A DNA stretch of 64,000 bases from Aequorivita sp. H23M31 (GCF_004022485.1 NZ_CP034951.1:2542001-2606000), one strand, 5' to 3'. Positions 10,356 through 20,499 are shown, counted from the stretch's first letter. Translations and numbers: made by a program. Notes: generated by a model not told the origin, from the sequence alone.

Positions 10356-10550
10356 ATGAAAATTTTTATCTATGTTTTAATTGCGGTGGCTCTTGGCGTA
10401 ATTGCTATTAATATTGGCAAATTAAATCCTGCCCACTTACTACAAGGAGATAGCTCTATCGCTGTTTTTGGTATTTTATCGGCAATGTGCGCCATCTTGG
10501 TGTTATGCATCCTACTGATTTCCAGAAAAATTTCTGCGAAATCAAAATGA
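10356..10550 (+). CDS. Small two-helix membrane protein
   Basis: The frame is open from 10293, but the ATG at 10356 starts immediately with a hydrophobic helix (MKIFIYVLIAVALGVIAINI), so it is the likely start: 64 residues. A second helix (AMCAILVLCILLISRK) follows a short loop. Common small membrane protein downstream of marC in Flavobacteriia; function unknown. Confidence 0.65.
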   Translation: MKIFIYVLIAVALGVIAINIGKLNPAHLLQGDSSIAVFGILSAMCAILVLCILLISRKISAKSK

Positions 10551-10608
10551 TAGGATTTTATTTTCCGAAGGATTTAAAAAAGATGGCATTAAGAGAAAAG
10601 TTCGAAAT

Positions 10609-12234
10609 CTAGTTATCATCCAAATGCCCTTCATCTTCTAGCTCAAGAACCTTTAGGATCATAGGATCTTTTTCGTTCAATATTATTTCTGCTTCATTGG
10701 GACCGTAAAGTTGTTGGGCAATGTTTGCCTTAATGGTCCTCTTAAGTTCTTCCTTATAATTCGAAAGATCAATATGCGCTTCATCAAACTTGGCGTATTC
10801 AAGAAATTCCCCAGCAAGTTTATCATCTACATCGAATTGGGTTCGGAAATCCTCAAAGTTCATTCCTTCAAAAAAGAGTCGATTTTTGTCGAGATATTCA
10901 AAAATAAAATAACTCATAAATCCGCTTCGTGATACGTACTGAATTGTTTCATTCTCCATGCTTGTATCTTTGGGAACGAAGACATCTGGTATAATTCCCC
11001 CGCCTCCATAAACTACTTTTCCTTTTGGAGTAACATATTTCAGGGAGTCGGCTACCTTAATACTATCGGCGTGAATCAACTCTCCATTTCGGTAACGCTT
11101 TTCATAATCCTTATAATAAGTGTCTGTTCCCTTGTCATAAGGTCGCTGAATGGATCGCCCCGTAGGAGTATAATATCGGGCCACAGTAAGACGTACCGCA
11201 CTGCCGTCGCCCAAAGACATTTCACGCTGGACCAAGCCTTTACCAAAAGATCTTCTGCCGATTATAGTTCCTTTATCATTATCCTGAAGTGCGCCAGCCA
11301 CAATTTCACTGGCAGAAGCTGAATTCTCATTAATGAGAACATATAGTTTGCCATGCTCAAAATCCCCACGACGCGTAGCGTAGGTTTTGTTTATTTCACC
11401 ACTTTTATTTTTGGTTATTAGTACCAACTTGTTGTTTTCCAAAAACTCATCCACAACTCTCTCCGCTGTGGAAATATAACCTCCTGGATTGTTGCGAAGA
11501 TCTAATACCAATTTGGTAATTCCCTGATCTTTTAAAGCATCGAGAGCACTCTTAAATTCATTGTAAGTAGTTTCTGAAAATCGGTTTATTTTTATATACC
11601 CCAGGTCATCCGTCAGCTTATAACTCGCATCTACGCTAATTAATGGGACCTGCTTTCGCCGAAGTTTCAAATCTATTTTTTTATGCTCACTTGGTCTGTA
11701 AATCTGTAATGCAACTTTACTATTGTTGGCTCCCTTTAGATAATTGGTAATACTATCGCGCTCAATCAATTCTCCAAAAAGCTTTTTGCCATCCGCATAT
11801 ATAATCCGGTCGCCTGCCCTAATCCCAGCTTTTTCAGCGGGTCCTCCTGTTATTGGACGGATTACAGCAATAGTATCCTTATAAATATAAAAACTTACTC
11901 CTATTCCAATAAATGCCCCGCGCATATCGTCGGCGTTATGCGCATATTCACTTTTTGGAATATAGACTGAATGGGGATCGAGATTTTCGAGGATTCCATT
12001 GACGGTTACATCAACAATGCTATCCGTGTTAACGTTATCAACATATTCATAATCGATGTAGTCTATGAGTCTGTTGAGCTTGTCCTTTTTTGAATTGGTG
12101 GCAAAGATTTTTTGGGTGGTATCGTTGAAATTTAGTTTGGATCCAATCAGGACTCCAAATGCAAGTGCCAATCCAACCCATAATGGTAAGTACTTTTTTA
12201 GGTTGCTAATAGATTTTGAATTCTGTCTCCCCAT
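10609..12234 (-). CDS. Carboxy-terminal processing peptidase, S41 family
   Basis: 541 residues. N-terminal signal anchor (~15-31), then a PDZ domain (~95-170, GPAEKAGIRAGDRII) and the S41 catalytic domain. The serine is in SASASEIVAGALQD and the general-base lysine in RRSFGKGLVQ. Acts in the periplasm on C-termini of envelope proteins (family knowledge). The dCMP deaminase gene lies 6 bases upstream, so the two are co-transcribed. A diverged paralogue of equal length is at 47.4 kb. Confidence 0.94.
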   Translation of the reverse strand: MGRQNSKSISNLKKYLPLWVGLALAFGVLIGSKLNFNDTTQKIFATNSKKDKLNRLIDYIDYEYVDNVNTDSIVDVTVNGILENLDPHSVYIPKSEYAHNADDMRGAFIGIGVSFYIYKDTIAVIRPITGGPAEKAGIRAGDRIIYADGKKLFGELIERDSITNYLKGANNSKVALQIYRPSEHKKIDLKLRRKQVPLISVDASYKLTDDLGYIKINRFSETTYNEFKSALDALKDQGITKLVLDLRNNPGGYISTAERVVDEFLENNKLVLITKNKSGEINKTYATRRGDFEHGKLYVLINENSASASEIVAGALQDNDKGTIIGRRSFGKGLVQREMSLGDGSAVRLTVARYYTPTGRSIQRPYDKGTDTYYKDYEKRYRNGELIHADSIKVADSLKYVTPKGKVVYGGGGIIPDVFVPKDTSMENETIQYVSRSGFMSYFIFEYLDKNRLFFEGMNFEDFRTQFDVDDKLAGEFLEYAKFDEAHIDLSNYKEELKRTIKANIAQQLYGPNEAEIILNEKDPMILKVLELEDEGHLDDN

Positions 12235-12240
12235 TTTATT

Positions 12241-12669
12241 TTAACCCAAATCGGGTATGTGCTCTATGGCAACACCGGCCTTCCTTAAAAAATCCAGTCC
12301 GGAATCATCTTTATATTCATTTTTATATACCAAGCGGGTAATTCCAGCCTGATGCACCAACTTGCTGCAATCTTTGCACGGCGACATGGTTATGTAAAGC
12401 GTTGCTCCCTGACAGGATTGGGTCGAAGATGCAACTTTTAAAATCGCATTTGCTTCTGCGTGAAGAACATACCATTTAGTTCCGCCATCCTCATCCTCGC
12501 ATACGTTTTCAAAACCCGTAGGAGTTCCATTATAACCGTCGCTGATTATCATTTTGTCCTTTACAATAATTGCACCAACCTTTTTGCGTTTGCAGTAGGA
12601 AAGCTTGCCCCACTCTTCGGCCATTCTCAAATAGGCCAGATCATACTTGTGTTGTTTGTTGTATTCCAT
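12241..12669 (-). CDS. dCMP deaminase (ComEB-like)
   Basis: 142 residues. The zinc site of the CDA superfamily is complete: HAEANAIL (His and catalytic Glu) and TMSPCKDCSK (two Cys). KKVGAIIVKDKMIISDGYNG is the usual substrate-side segment of dCMP deaminases. Converts dCMP to dUMP for dTTP synthesis. First gene of a two-gene unit with the S41 peptidase. Confidence 0.92.
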   Translation of the reverse strand: MEYNKQHKYDLAYLRMAEEWGKLSYCKRKKVGAIIVKDKMIISDGYNGTPTGFENVCEDEDGGTKWYVLHAEANAILKVASSTQSCQGATLYITMSPCKDCSKLVHQAGITRLVYKNEYKDDSGLDFLRKAGVAIEHIPDLG

Positions 12670-13115
12670 ACTTTTAAATAGGCAACTAAATTAATGTGAA
12701 CTTACAATTATAACCAAGGAAACAAAGTTAACTTATTAAAAAATGGAATATTCCGTTTGGGTAAAAAGAAGTTAAAAAAAGGAACTTTTGAATATGGACA
12801 AATGAGATTCATTTACTGAGTGATTTCAAGGTAAAAGTGCACTAGTGAATGTCAGTCTTAGCAATCGAAGTACTGTCCCCCGAGCGCATCTGATAGCTAT
12901 GGAATCGAAGTGCTTTTACAATTCAAATCAATCTAATTATTACTAGATATTTTCACTTGCACATCCAAATCTTAGTGTTACAAAATAATATCTGAATAAA
13001 GATCAAAAACAATTACACTCAATAATTAAATAGTAAAAAACTAGCGTGATATTAAAAGATTATTTAGGTAATATCCAAAAACCGCTATCGCAGAGTAATT
13101 TAGACGCTCTCATTC
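12670..13115. other. Intergenic region with a degenerate repeat
   Basis: About 450 AT-rich bases without a convincing gene. 12831-12916 stands out as more GC-rich: direct repeats AATCGAAGTACT (12863) and AATCGAAGTGCT (12903) lie 40 bases apart, and outer arms GTAAAAGTGCAC / GTGCTTTTAC can pair. This looks like a decayed copy of a dispersed flavobacterial palindromic repeat. Confidence 0.4.
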
Positions 13116-13146
13116 TTTGTAGAACCACCATTTAGTAATAGTTTTG
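13116..13146 (+). promoter_or_regulatory. Promoter of the GLUG-repeat protein gene
   Basis: TTTG at 13116 and TAGTTTTG at 13139, separated by 19 bases, match the Bacteroidetes -33/-7 consensus (TTTG, TAnnTTTG) well. The start codon follows at 13172. Confidence 0.65.
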
Positions 13147-13171
13147 TGCAAATTCTATAAAAAAATCCCCT

Positions 13172-14539
13172 ATGAAAAAACTAAACTTATTCTTAGTATT
13201 TGCTTTGCTGGTATTTGGAGCCAATGCACAAGTTTTCCCCACAACTTCCTGGAGCGATGTTGCCAGCACAAGCTGGTACAACTCCGCTCAAACTGAATTT
13301 ACAATTTCCACTGCAGAAGATTTGGCAGGTGTTGCGCAACTTGTTGCCAACGGAACTACTTTCGCCGGTAAAACACTTAACATTGATGCCAACATAGATC
13401 TCGATGGCAATTTATGGACACCAATCGGTGCTTATCCCGCTCTTTTTTCTGGAAATGTTAATGGAAATGGTAATGTAATCAGCAATTTATGGATCAACCT
13501 TCCGGAAGCGGATTTTGCGGGTCTTTTTGGATATGCAAAAAATTCCACCATTTCTGATTTACAAATACAAAGCGCAAATATCATTGGATTTGATAGCGTA
13601 GGATCTTTAGTGGCCAACCTTTTTGATAATGGATCTGTTCAAAATTGTAGTGCAGTTGATATTACCGTAACAGGAAACAATAATGTTGGAGGTTTGGTTG
13701 GTGGTTTAGTTACTAATTCCTCAGTCTCAAAAAGCTTTGCTATAGGCGACATTACAGGAAGCAATCAGGTCGGCGGTTTGGCAGGTTCGGGATGGGATAA
13801 GGTTCAAATTACGGAATCCTATTCTGAAGGTACCGTTTCCTCCACTTATGCGGCAGGAGGTCTTGTAGGAGCTTATGTTTTCTCTTTTGGTGAGACAAGT
13901 ACCATTGATAATTGTTATTCCAGATCTTCTGTAACCGCTGCTGAGTTTAGAGCTGGTGGTTTGATTGGGGGAGCGGATAATGCGCTTCTGGTAAAAAATT
14001 CATATGCCACCGGAACAGTTTCGGCTCCAGAATTTGCCGGAGCTATTATTGGACTATGGGGAAATATCTCAATGGAAAATGTTTATTTCGATACTGAATC
14101 CTCTGGAATGACCGAAGGCGTAGGTGGGTTTGGAGGTGCTCCGGTAACTCCGGATATTACCCCAAAGACAACCTCAGAAATGAAAACCACAGAAATGGCT
14201 GAGCTATTAAATGCTGGACAAACAGATGGCCCCTGGAGCATAGATACGAGCATCAATGACGGCTACCCTGCATTGAATGTTACCCTTTCGACTCCTTCCA
14301 TCCAAAAAGAACTTGCAATTGTGGTTTATCCTACAATTTTTGACAATGAGGTTTCGATTTCAGCCAAAACAGAATTAACATCCTATAGTATTTTTAGCAA
14401 TACAGGCGCAAGAGTTTCAAATGGAAAATTATCTGGGGACAGTGCGAGTATTTCTACAAGCTCACTTTCAACCGGGCTTTACTTTATAAGAATAGCCACA
14501 GAAAATGGTTCCACCGTTAAAAGAATAATCAAGAAATAA
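13172..14539 (+). CDS. Secreted GLUG-repeat protein with type IX sorting domain
   Basis: 455 residues. Signal peptide (~1-19, ends GANAQ). The body consists of repeated beta-helix units with GLUG-type motifs (NNVGGLVGGLV, NQVGGLAGSG, YAAGGLVGAY, FRAGGLIGGA). The last ~80 residues (VVYPTIFDNEVSISAK ... GLYFIRIATENGSTVKRIIKK) form a T9SS type A C-terminal domain, so the protein is exported across the outer membrane and probably surface-attached. Likely an adhesin-like fibre; ligand unknown. Confidence 0.9.
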   Translation: MKKLNLFLVFALLVFGANAQVFPTTSWSDVASTSWYNSAQTEFTISTAEDLAGVAQLVANGTTFAGKTLNIDANIDLDGNLWTPIGAYPALFSGNVNGNGNVISNLWINLPEADFAGLFGYAKNSTISDLQIQSANIIGFDSVGSLVANLFDNGSVQNCSAVDITVTGNNNVGGLVGGLVTNSSVSKSFAIGDITGSNQVGGLAGSGWDKVQITESYSEGTVSSTYAAGGLVGAYVFSFGETSTIDNCYSRSSVTAAEFRAGGLIGGADNALLVKNSYATGTVSAPEFAGAIIGLWGNISMENVYFDTESSGMTEGVGGFGGAPVTPDITPKTTSEMKTTEMAELLNAGQTDGPWSIDTSINDGYPALNVTLSTPSIQKELAIVVYPTIFDNEVSISAKTELTSYSIFSNTGARVSNGKLSGDSASISTSSLSTGLYFIRIATENGSTVKRIIKK

Positions 14540-14669
14540 ACTGTTTCTTAGGTGCAAATTCTTGGATTTTTTTCCCACTCTCTAAATGGGAGTGGGAAAA
14601 ATTTAAGGTGTTACTTCACTACTTCTATTATAAACCGACAAAATATTTTTACTGTAAAATCTTAAAAAA

Positions 14670-15608
14670 TTGAAAAATTATACTCTAATTACTTTTATTT
14701 TCTTGGCATTCTGCTTGGTTGCCAAGGCACAAACAATTTCATTTGAATCTTCAGAAGGTTATGTTCTAGGAGACATCAATGGACAAAGCAATTGGGAAAC
14801 CACAAGTGATGACCAAGGCGGAAATATCCAGAATCAAGTGATTACTGATGAAGCTGCAAGTGTTGGTGATTATTCCTTTAAAATTATCAAGGAGTCTGCT
14901 TTTTCAGGACAACCACAACCTTTGGTAGGCGGCTTTTACAATTATCCAACACCCATTTCAAATACCGAAGCAACATTCTCTGCAGATATTTATATAAATA
15001 GTTTACAGGATGCTAACGCATTGACTTTTTTAATGGGCTTGGTCCATTTTGACACTGAGGGAGGGAAATATCGAACTTATATGAATTTTCATCATCAGGG
15101 ATATATCGAAGTTTTTGTAACTGGTGGACCCACAGGAATCATGGTGGACTATACCGGCCAAACTTGGCAACCCCAAACTTGGTATAATATCAGGATCGAA
15201 ACAAGTGGCGAAACGGTTAAATTTTTTCTCGATAACGAAGAAATCTACGAAGGAATTCTAGTTTCGGATGGTCCTATCCATCAGGTTCGTTTTGTACATG
15301 ATAACTATGATGGCTTTATCTATATCGACAATTTTAGAACCAATAATGAATCACTCTCGGTAGGCAACGTTGTTTCTAACGAAATCACCTATTTCTATGA
15401 TAAAAACACCAAATCACTCTCTTTAAACTCTGGAGATTTACCTTTTTCCGAGGCTACTATTTTTAATACTTTGGGACAAGAAATTGTGAATAAGAATTTA
15501 TCGAATCGTGAAGAATCTATCGATTTCTCACAATTAGGCGATGGAATTTATATTGTGAAATTGAATATTGGAAACCAATCCAAAACCGTAAAAGTTTTAA
15601 AGAATTAA
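14670..15608 (+). CDS. Secreted lectin-like protein with type IX sorting domain
   Basis: 312 residues from a TTG start that leads straight into a signal peptide (KNYTLITFIFLAFCLVAKA); no in-frame ATG fits. The central part (ISFESSEGYVLGDINGQ ... FFLDNEEIYEGI ... VRFVHDNYDGFIYIDNFR) is a beta-sandwich of concanavalin/LamG type. Residues ~240-312 are a T9SS sorting domain (TIFNTLGQEI ... DGIYIVKLNIGNQSKTVKVLK). Follows the GLUG protein on the same strand, probably as a separate unit. Confidence 0.85.
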   Translation: MKNYTLITFIFLAFCLVAKAQTISFESSEGYVLGDINGQSNWETTSDDQGGNIQNQVITDEAASVGDYSFKIIKESAFSGQPQPLVGGFYNYPTPISNTEATFSADIYINSLQDANALTFLMGLVHFDTEGGKYRTYMNFHHQGYIEVFVTGGPTGIMVDYTGQTWQPQTWYNIRIETSGETVKFFLDNEEIYEGILVSDGPIHQVRFVHDNYDGFIYIDNFRTNNESLSVGNVVSNEITYFYDKNTKSLSLNSGDLPFSEATIFNTLGQEIVNKNLSNREESIDFSQLGDGIYIVKLNIGNQSKTVKVLKN

Positions 15609-15628
15609 AAATTGCTTTTACAATCAAT

Positions 15629-15661
15629 AAGCGGTCATTATAACGATGACCGCTTTTTTTA
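15629..15661 (+). terminator. Rho-independent terminator
   Basis: AAGCGGTCAT / ATGACCGCTT hairpin with a TTTTTTT run, 20 bases after the T9SS protein stop. Confidence 0.9.
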
Positions 15662-15898
15662 TACATTTTTTTAAACAGCCCTTATTGAATATATTTTTTG
15701 CTTGACTTCTGGATTTTGCTTTGATAAATCATTTTTAAGTGCTCTCAAATAAATTCCTCGGTGAGCAGGAGGTTAAATTCCGCCTTTAGTATTTAAAATA
15801 ACCTATCTTTTGAACAAATATCATCTATACTTTTCTGAAAAGATTAACGGACTTGGAGTCCACTCTCAATATCTTTACCGAATCAAAATTATCTCTTT

Positions 15899-18142
15899 TT
15901 GAAAGTTCCAAAAGACTTCATATCCACTTCTATTAAAGACCTTACGGAATTCTTTAAGAGCACCGATTTTTCGAAGGCGATCTTATTGGGTATCGCATTG
16001 ACAGTACCAATTATTGTAGGTATAAAGCTTGGCGCCCTACAAATTGGTATTACCATTACCTTAGGTGCAATGCTTGCTTCCCCAAGCGACGTAAGCGGAA
16101 GTCTAAGACATAAAATAACCGGAATTTTATTCGCCACACTATTGGCTATGATCGTAAGCTTTATCGGTGCTTACCTTCATTTTTCATTATGGTTGCTGTT
16201 TCCCGTTCTGGGAATTTTGATGTTTGCTATTTCCTATATCTCCATCTATGGATTTCGGGCATCTTTAATAAGTTTTTCCGGACTTTTTGCATTAGTACTT
16301 AGTTTTTCAAGTGTTTCGGCCTCGGGTATGGAACCCTATGAACGGGTTTTACTTATTGGCCTTGGGGGACTTTGGTATGCCTTATTGGCGATAGGCTGGC
16401 ACTACATTTTTCCAAAAGCCCCAACAGAATTTTATCTTTCAAAAACCCTGAGATTAACCGCCGATTACTTAAAAACCCGCGGAAAATTAGTTGCCGAAAA
16501 AAGTAACCGAACAGAGCTTCTGAAAAAACTGCTTACCATTCAATCGGATTTAACGGCAACGCACGAAACCCTGAGGGATATATTGATCTCAAGCAGAACA
16601 GGTTCGGGGAAATCCAATTACGAAGGAAAACGGATGTTGATTTTTGCCCAACTTGTAGATATGCTGGAATTGGCAATGACAAACCCGGTTAACTACTCAA
16701 AAACCGATGAGCTATTCGAAAAAAAAACCGAACAACTAGAGGATTTCCAAGGGTTGCTTTTCGCAATGAGCAACCAGCTAAATGTCATTGCCGATAATCT
16801 TTCCAATCCAAAAAAGCTTCAAAAAAGTACAGAGATAGATCGGTATTGGAAAAGAATAAATAAGGATATTCTCGAATTCAATTCAAGTGCAGTGAATCCC
16901 TTTGAAGAGAATTGGTTGATGCTCAAAAACCTTCTAAAATATCAAAAAGAGCAGGCGAACAAGATTGAAAAGATTGAATGGCTATTGAAAAATCCCGCGC
17001 AACAGGAAGTTTCCTCAATAAATAGAAAAGAAACAAAACGATTTTTGACCAAACAGAATTATGATCTCGAAATATTGGTTGAGAATTTCAATCTGCGTTC
17101 TCCAATTTTCAAACATTCGCTACGTCTGGCAGTAGTTACCATGGTTGGTTTTGGAGTGGGAATACTCGTCTCCGTTCAAAATCCATATTGGATTTTGCTT
17201 ACCCTCATTGTGATTATGCGCCCAACCTTTGGGTTGACAAAAACCCGATCTCGGCAACGTACTATTGGGACCTTAATTGGCGGAACCCTCGCCGTGGGAA
17301 TTGTATTAATTACACAAAACACAACAGTATATGCAATATTGGCAATTGTCTGCCTCGTTATCGCCTTTTCTATGGTCCAGCGCAATTACAAAGCAGGTGC
17401 CACTTTTATTACCCTTTTTGTGGTCTTTATTTATGCGCTATTGCGACCGGATATTTTTAGCGTAATCCAATATAGAGTTACGGATACGCTGATAGGGGCG
17501 GGTCTCGCCACGATGGGAAATCTTTTGTTGTGGCCAGCGTGGGAAGTGCAGGGAATTCAGAAAACTTTGTTGGAAACAATTAAAGCGCATCGCATTTATC
17601 TAGAGGAAATTATTGGTTATTACAATAAGAAAGGAGAGGTTTCCGCACAATATAAGGTTTCGCGCAAAAAAGCGTTTTTGGCAATGTCCGACCTAAGCGC
17701 AACTTTCCAAAGAATGACCCAAGAGCCAAAATCGCGACAAAAGCACCTAGATAAAATTTATGAGATTGCCGTTCTGAATAATACTTTTTTATCTTCTCTA
17801 GCTTCCCTGAGTACTTTTATTCTCAATCATCCTACCACACCTGCTTCAAGGAATTTCAACAAGGTTTCCGGTAGAATTATTGAAAACCTTTTGGATGCCG
17901 AACATATTTTAATAGAAGGGATTTCTTCAGAAGAAAAAACTGACGACTTAGAAATCGAAAATATTTTTGAAGCAACTTTCGGAAAGGATCTAAATCTTTC
18001 AAAAGAAGAAAAAACACAACCGCAATCTGAAAATTTCCATTTAAAAGTCGAAGAAGCCCATTTGGTTCGGGAACAATTGAAATGGTTGTTAGCAATGAGT
18101 GAAAAGATGCCGAAACTTTTACGCCAGATTAATTTTGAATAA
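15899..18142 (+). CDS. FUSC family inner-membrane protein (YccS/YhfK-like)
   Basis: 747 residues, TTG start at 15899 chosen because it precedes the conserved N-terminus; start uncertain. Two hydrophobic blocks (~25-165 and ~400-530) flank a long soluble region, as in YccS/aromatic-acid exporter/fusaric-acid-resistance proteins. The second block holds NPYWILLTLIVIMRPTFGLT and RTIGTLIGGTLA, the FUSC signature. Substrate unknown. Ends 3 bases before a convergent gene. Confidence 0.88.
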   Translation: MKVPKDFISTSIKDLTEFFKSTDFSKAILLGIALTVPIIVGIKLGALQIGITITLGAMLASPSDVSGSLRHKITGILFATLLAMIVSFIGAYLHFSLWLLFPVLGILMFAISYISIYGFRASLISFSGLFALVLSFSSVSASGMEPYERVLLIGLGGLWYALLAIGWHYIFPKAPTEFYLSKTLRLTADYLKTRGKLVAEKSNRTELLKKLLTIQSDLTATHETLRDILISSRTGSGKSNYEGKRMLIFAQLVDMLELAMTNPVNYSKTDELFEKKTEQLEDFQGLLFAMSNQLNVIADNLSNPKKLQKSTEIDRYWKRINKDILEFNSSAVNPFEENWLMLKNLLKYQKEQANKIEKIEWLLKNPAQQEVSSINRKETKRFLTKQNYDLEILVENFNLRSPIFKHSLRLAVVTMVGFGVGILVSVQNPYWILLTLIVIMRPTFGLTKTRSRQRTIGTLIGGTLAVGIVLITQNTTVYAILAIVCLVIAFSMVQRNYKAGATFITLFVVFIYALLRPDIFSVIQYRVTDTLIGAGLATMGNLLLWPAWEVQGIQKTLLETIKAHRIYLEEIIGYYNKKGEVSAQYKVSRKKAFLAMSDLSATFQRMTQEPKSRQKHLDKIYEIAVLNNTFLSSLASLSTFILNHPTTPASRNFNKVSGRIIENLLDAEHILIEGISSEEKTDDLEIENIFEATFGKDLNLSKEEKTQPQSENFHLKVEEAHLVREQLKWLLAMSEKMPKLLRQINFE

Positions 18143-18145
18143 TGA

Positions 18146-18604
18146 TTATTTTACTTCCTTAATTGTATAATTATGCCCGTTAAACACGAACCCATCATCC
18201 TTTCTTTTTCCAGAAAGCAATAAACCTATTGGAGAATTTAATGCCACACAGAGATAATCCAAGCCATCTATATTTACGTTTCCTATGGAAAGACTTATAA
18301 AATAGTTAAACTTTTCGGTATAAACTAGACTTCCTAAGCGAACATAATCGGCACTGGCCTGAACATCGATTCTTTTTAAGATTTGTATTATCTTTTCAAT
18401 TTCCATCAACTGCTTGCCAGCGTTTTCTCTGTCAATTTGGAGCATTGCCCTGCCCGTTTCATGCTTATCTCCACTACTGCTTTTGGATTCTTCCAAGAGG
18501 GATTCCTCAATATCAGAAATGGTCTGTTTTATTTTTGAATAACGAGTATCTACTTGTCTCTGACAGTGGTTGAGCAATTCTGTTTTTAATTCTATTACGT
18601 TCAT
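18146..18604 (-). CDS. GreA/GreB-like C-terminal domain protein
   Basis: 152 residues. N-terminal helical part rich in charged residues, then RLGSLVYTEKFNYFISLSIG ... ALNSPIGLLLSGKRKDDGF, which matches the FKBP-like C-terminal domain of the transcription cleavage factors GreA/GreB (GSLV...YFI...SPIG..L.GK). The N-terminal coil lacks a clear acidic tip, so it may bind RNA polymerase without stimulating cleavage. Overlaps the end of mtgA by 4 bases. Confidence 0.7.
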   Translation of the reverse strand: MNVIELKTELLNHCQRQVDTRYSKIKQTISDIEESLLEESKSSSGDKHETGRAMLQIDRENAGKQLMEIEKIIQILKRIDVQASADYVRLGSLVYTEKFNYFISLSIGNVNIDGLDYLCVALNSPIGLLLSGKRKDDGFVFNGHNYTIKEVK

Positions 18605-19314
18605 TTTTTCTTTTTCTGCTTAACTTCCAAAGGCTCCTCTTTTTGTAAGGTGAAGGGGCCGTAATAATGCATTTGTCTAACAATCCACTGGGTCCTGCGA
18701 GCAACATAAGGACCAGGAGGATTTGCTCTATATTGTCGCGGGTTTGGTAAAATGGCAGCAATTGCACCGGCGTTTTCGGCCGAAAGTTTCTTTGCGGACT
18801 TATGAAACCAGTATTGCGAAGCTGCTTCTGCCCCGTAAACGCCATTTCCCATTTCAATACTATTCAAATAGACTTCTAGAATACGCTCCTTGGTCCAAAG
18901 AGTTTCAATCAAAAATGAAAAATAAGCTTCCAAGCCCTTTCGAAACCAAGTTCTATCGGGCCACAAAAACACGTTTTTTGCCGTTTGTTGCGTAATTGTA
19001 CTTCCGCCCCGTATCCTTTTCCCTTTTTGATTATATTCCAATGCCTTCTCAATCGCCTTTCGGTCGAATCCACTGTGACTTAAAAAGGTTTGATCTTCTG
19101 CGCAGATTACCGCAAGTTGTAGATTTGGAGAAATCTCTTCAATGGGCACCCATTGGTGGCGGGTTTCATATTTTGAATCGCCTTCTATCGCCCTTATCGC
19201 CATTAAAGGCGTGTAGGGTACTGGAACAAATTTATAGATCAATACCCATAAGACAGTCAGTCCGATGAACCAAAGGAAGAGTTTAAATAGAAATCTGAAT
19301 AGTTTTTTTATCAT
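18601..19314 (-). CDS. mtgA: Monofunctional peptidoglycan glycosyltransferase
   Basis: About 237 residues; the second methionine (19314) opens MIKKLFRFLFKLFLWFIGL, the single membrane anchor, and is preferred over the one at 19323. GT51 motifs are present: catalytic Glu in CAEDQTFLSHSGFD, RGGSTITQQTAKNVFLW, and the second Glu in EVYLNSIEMG. It polymerises lipid II to glycan strands in the periplasm. No transpeptidase domain. Overlaps the GreA/B-like gene. Confidence 0.94.
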   Translation of the reverse strand: MIKKLFRFLFKLFLWFIGLTVLWVLIYKFVPVPYTPLMAIRAIEGDSKYETRHQWVPIEEISPNLQLAVICAEDQTFLSHSGFDRKAIEKALEYNQKGKRIRGGSTITQQTAKNVFLWPDRTWFRKGLEAYFSFLIETLWTKERILEVYLNSIEMGNGVYGAEAASQYWFHKSAKKLSAENAGAIAAILPNPRQYRANPPGPYVARRTQWIVRQMHYYGPFTLQKEEPLEVKQKKKK

Positions 19315-19362
19315 GGTTCCCACCCCGACCCTCCATGAAAGAGAGAGTGCAAAGGAAATATT

Positions 19363-20499
19363 TTAATCAATTAATTCTGAAAGTTGTTTTCCTATGGAGC
19401 ATCCAATTGCCACCCCCATACCACCGAGTCTAACCCCACAGAACACATTTTCTGATATGGCCGTTACAATCGGTTTCTTCTTAGCCCCAATACCCATAAT
19501 TCCACTCCAGCGTTGTTCAATCTGCACTGGCTTATTCGGCAATATTACGGATTTTAGCAATTCTTCCAATTTGTTTTGGATACGTTCTGTAACTTCCATT
19601 TCCGTTGTCTCTTCAACAGTAAAATCAAGATTTCTTCCTCCGCCAAAAAGAATTCTATCCTCAATATTCCGGAAATAATAATAGCCTTTATCAAGATGAA
19701 AAGTACCTTTTATTTTCAAATTCTCAATTGGCGTTGTTATCAAAACCTGTGCTCTTGCCGGCTTAACCTCTTCATCCAAAAATTGCTTTGCAAAACCATT
19801 TGTGGCAATAAATACTTTATTTACATTGATATCAATGAGATTGAAAAATTGATTGCTTGATTTAATTTGAAGTGAAACCTGATTGCCATTATCCGATATT
19901 TTACCAACCTCACAAGAGTTTAAAATAAGAATATTTTCCTTGGTAGCTTTTTTAATAAGACCAAGCATCATCTTTCCGGTATCAATTTGACCTTCGAATT
20001 TGCTGTAAATCAATTTTGGCCGTATATTCTGAAATCCGAAATGATTTTCCCTTTCAGAAAAAACATTGTCGCCGAAAATTGGTTCCAGTAATCGGTTTAC
20101 ATAACTAATTTTCGCTTTACAGCTTTCAAATAAAACTTTATCCCGTTCGGTGAAAAGCTCATATCCGCCATATTCTTGATAATCCAACTTCACATCACTA
20201 AGAGTTTGGCGCAAAAGTTTCAAGCCAATTACACGGTCGCTAACAAGCTGTACGACTTCTACTTCTGAATGGGTTTTTAGATCGTCCAGTATTTCTGAAA
20301 TACTTCCATAACAAGCAAATCCAGCATTTTTCGTGCTTGCACCTGAGGGTAAAATACCTCGCTCAAATACAACGATTTTACTTGTTGGATACTTCTTCCG
20401 AAGCGCCAGGGCACAACTTAATCCAACTATGCCACTCCCGATAATAGCAAAATCGATATTTGAAAACCAGGTTTTATTCTCCCAAAAACTAAAGTTCAT
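19363..20499 (-). CDS. FAD-dependent oxidoreductase of the D-amino-acid/glycine oxidase type
   Basis: 378 residues. Rossmann motif DFAIIGSGIVGLSCALAL (~17-34) and the PSGASTKNAGFACYGS segment typify DAO/glycine oxidase/YgaF-like enzymes. The C-terminal GIMGIGAKKKPIV ... GVRLGGMGVAIGCSIG closes the FAD site. Substrate unassigned; nothing nearby helps. Monocistronic. Confidence 0.85.
   Translation of the reverse strand: MNFSFWENKTWFSNIDFAIIGSGIVGLSCALALRKKYPTSKIVVFERGILPSGASTKNAGFACYGSISEILDDLKTHSEVEVVQLVSDRVIGLKLLRQTLSDVKLDYQEYGGYELFTERDKVLFESCKAKISYVNRLLEPIFGDNVFSERENHFGFQNIRPKLIYSKFEGQIDTGKMMLGLIKKATKENILILNSCEVGKISDNGNQVSLQIKSSNQFFNLIDINVNKVFIATNGFAKQFLDEEVKPARAQVLITTPIENLKIKGTFHLDKGYYYFRNIEDRILFGGGRNLDFTVEETTEMEVTERIQNKLEELLKSVILPNKPVQIEQRWSGIMGIGAKKKPIVTAISENVFCGVRLGGMGVAIGCSIGKQLSELID

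Noticed and set aside
14569..14600. Terminator after the GLUG gene
   Set aside because: The hairpin TTTCCCACTC/GAGTGGGAAA is clear but lacks a downstream T-run on the gene's strand; left uncalled.
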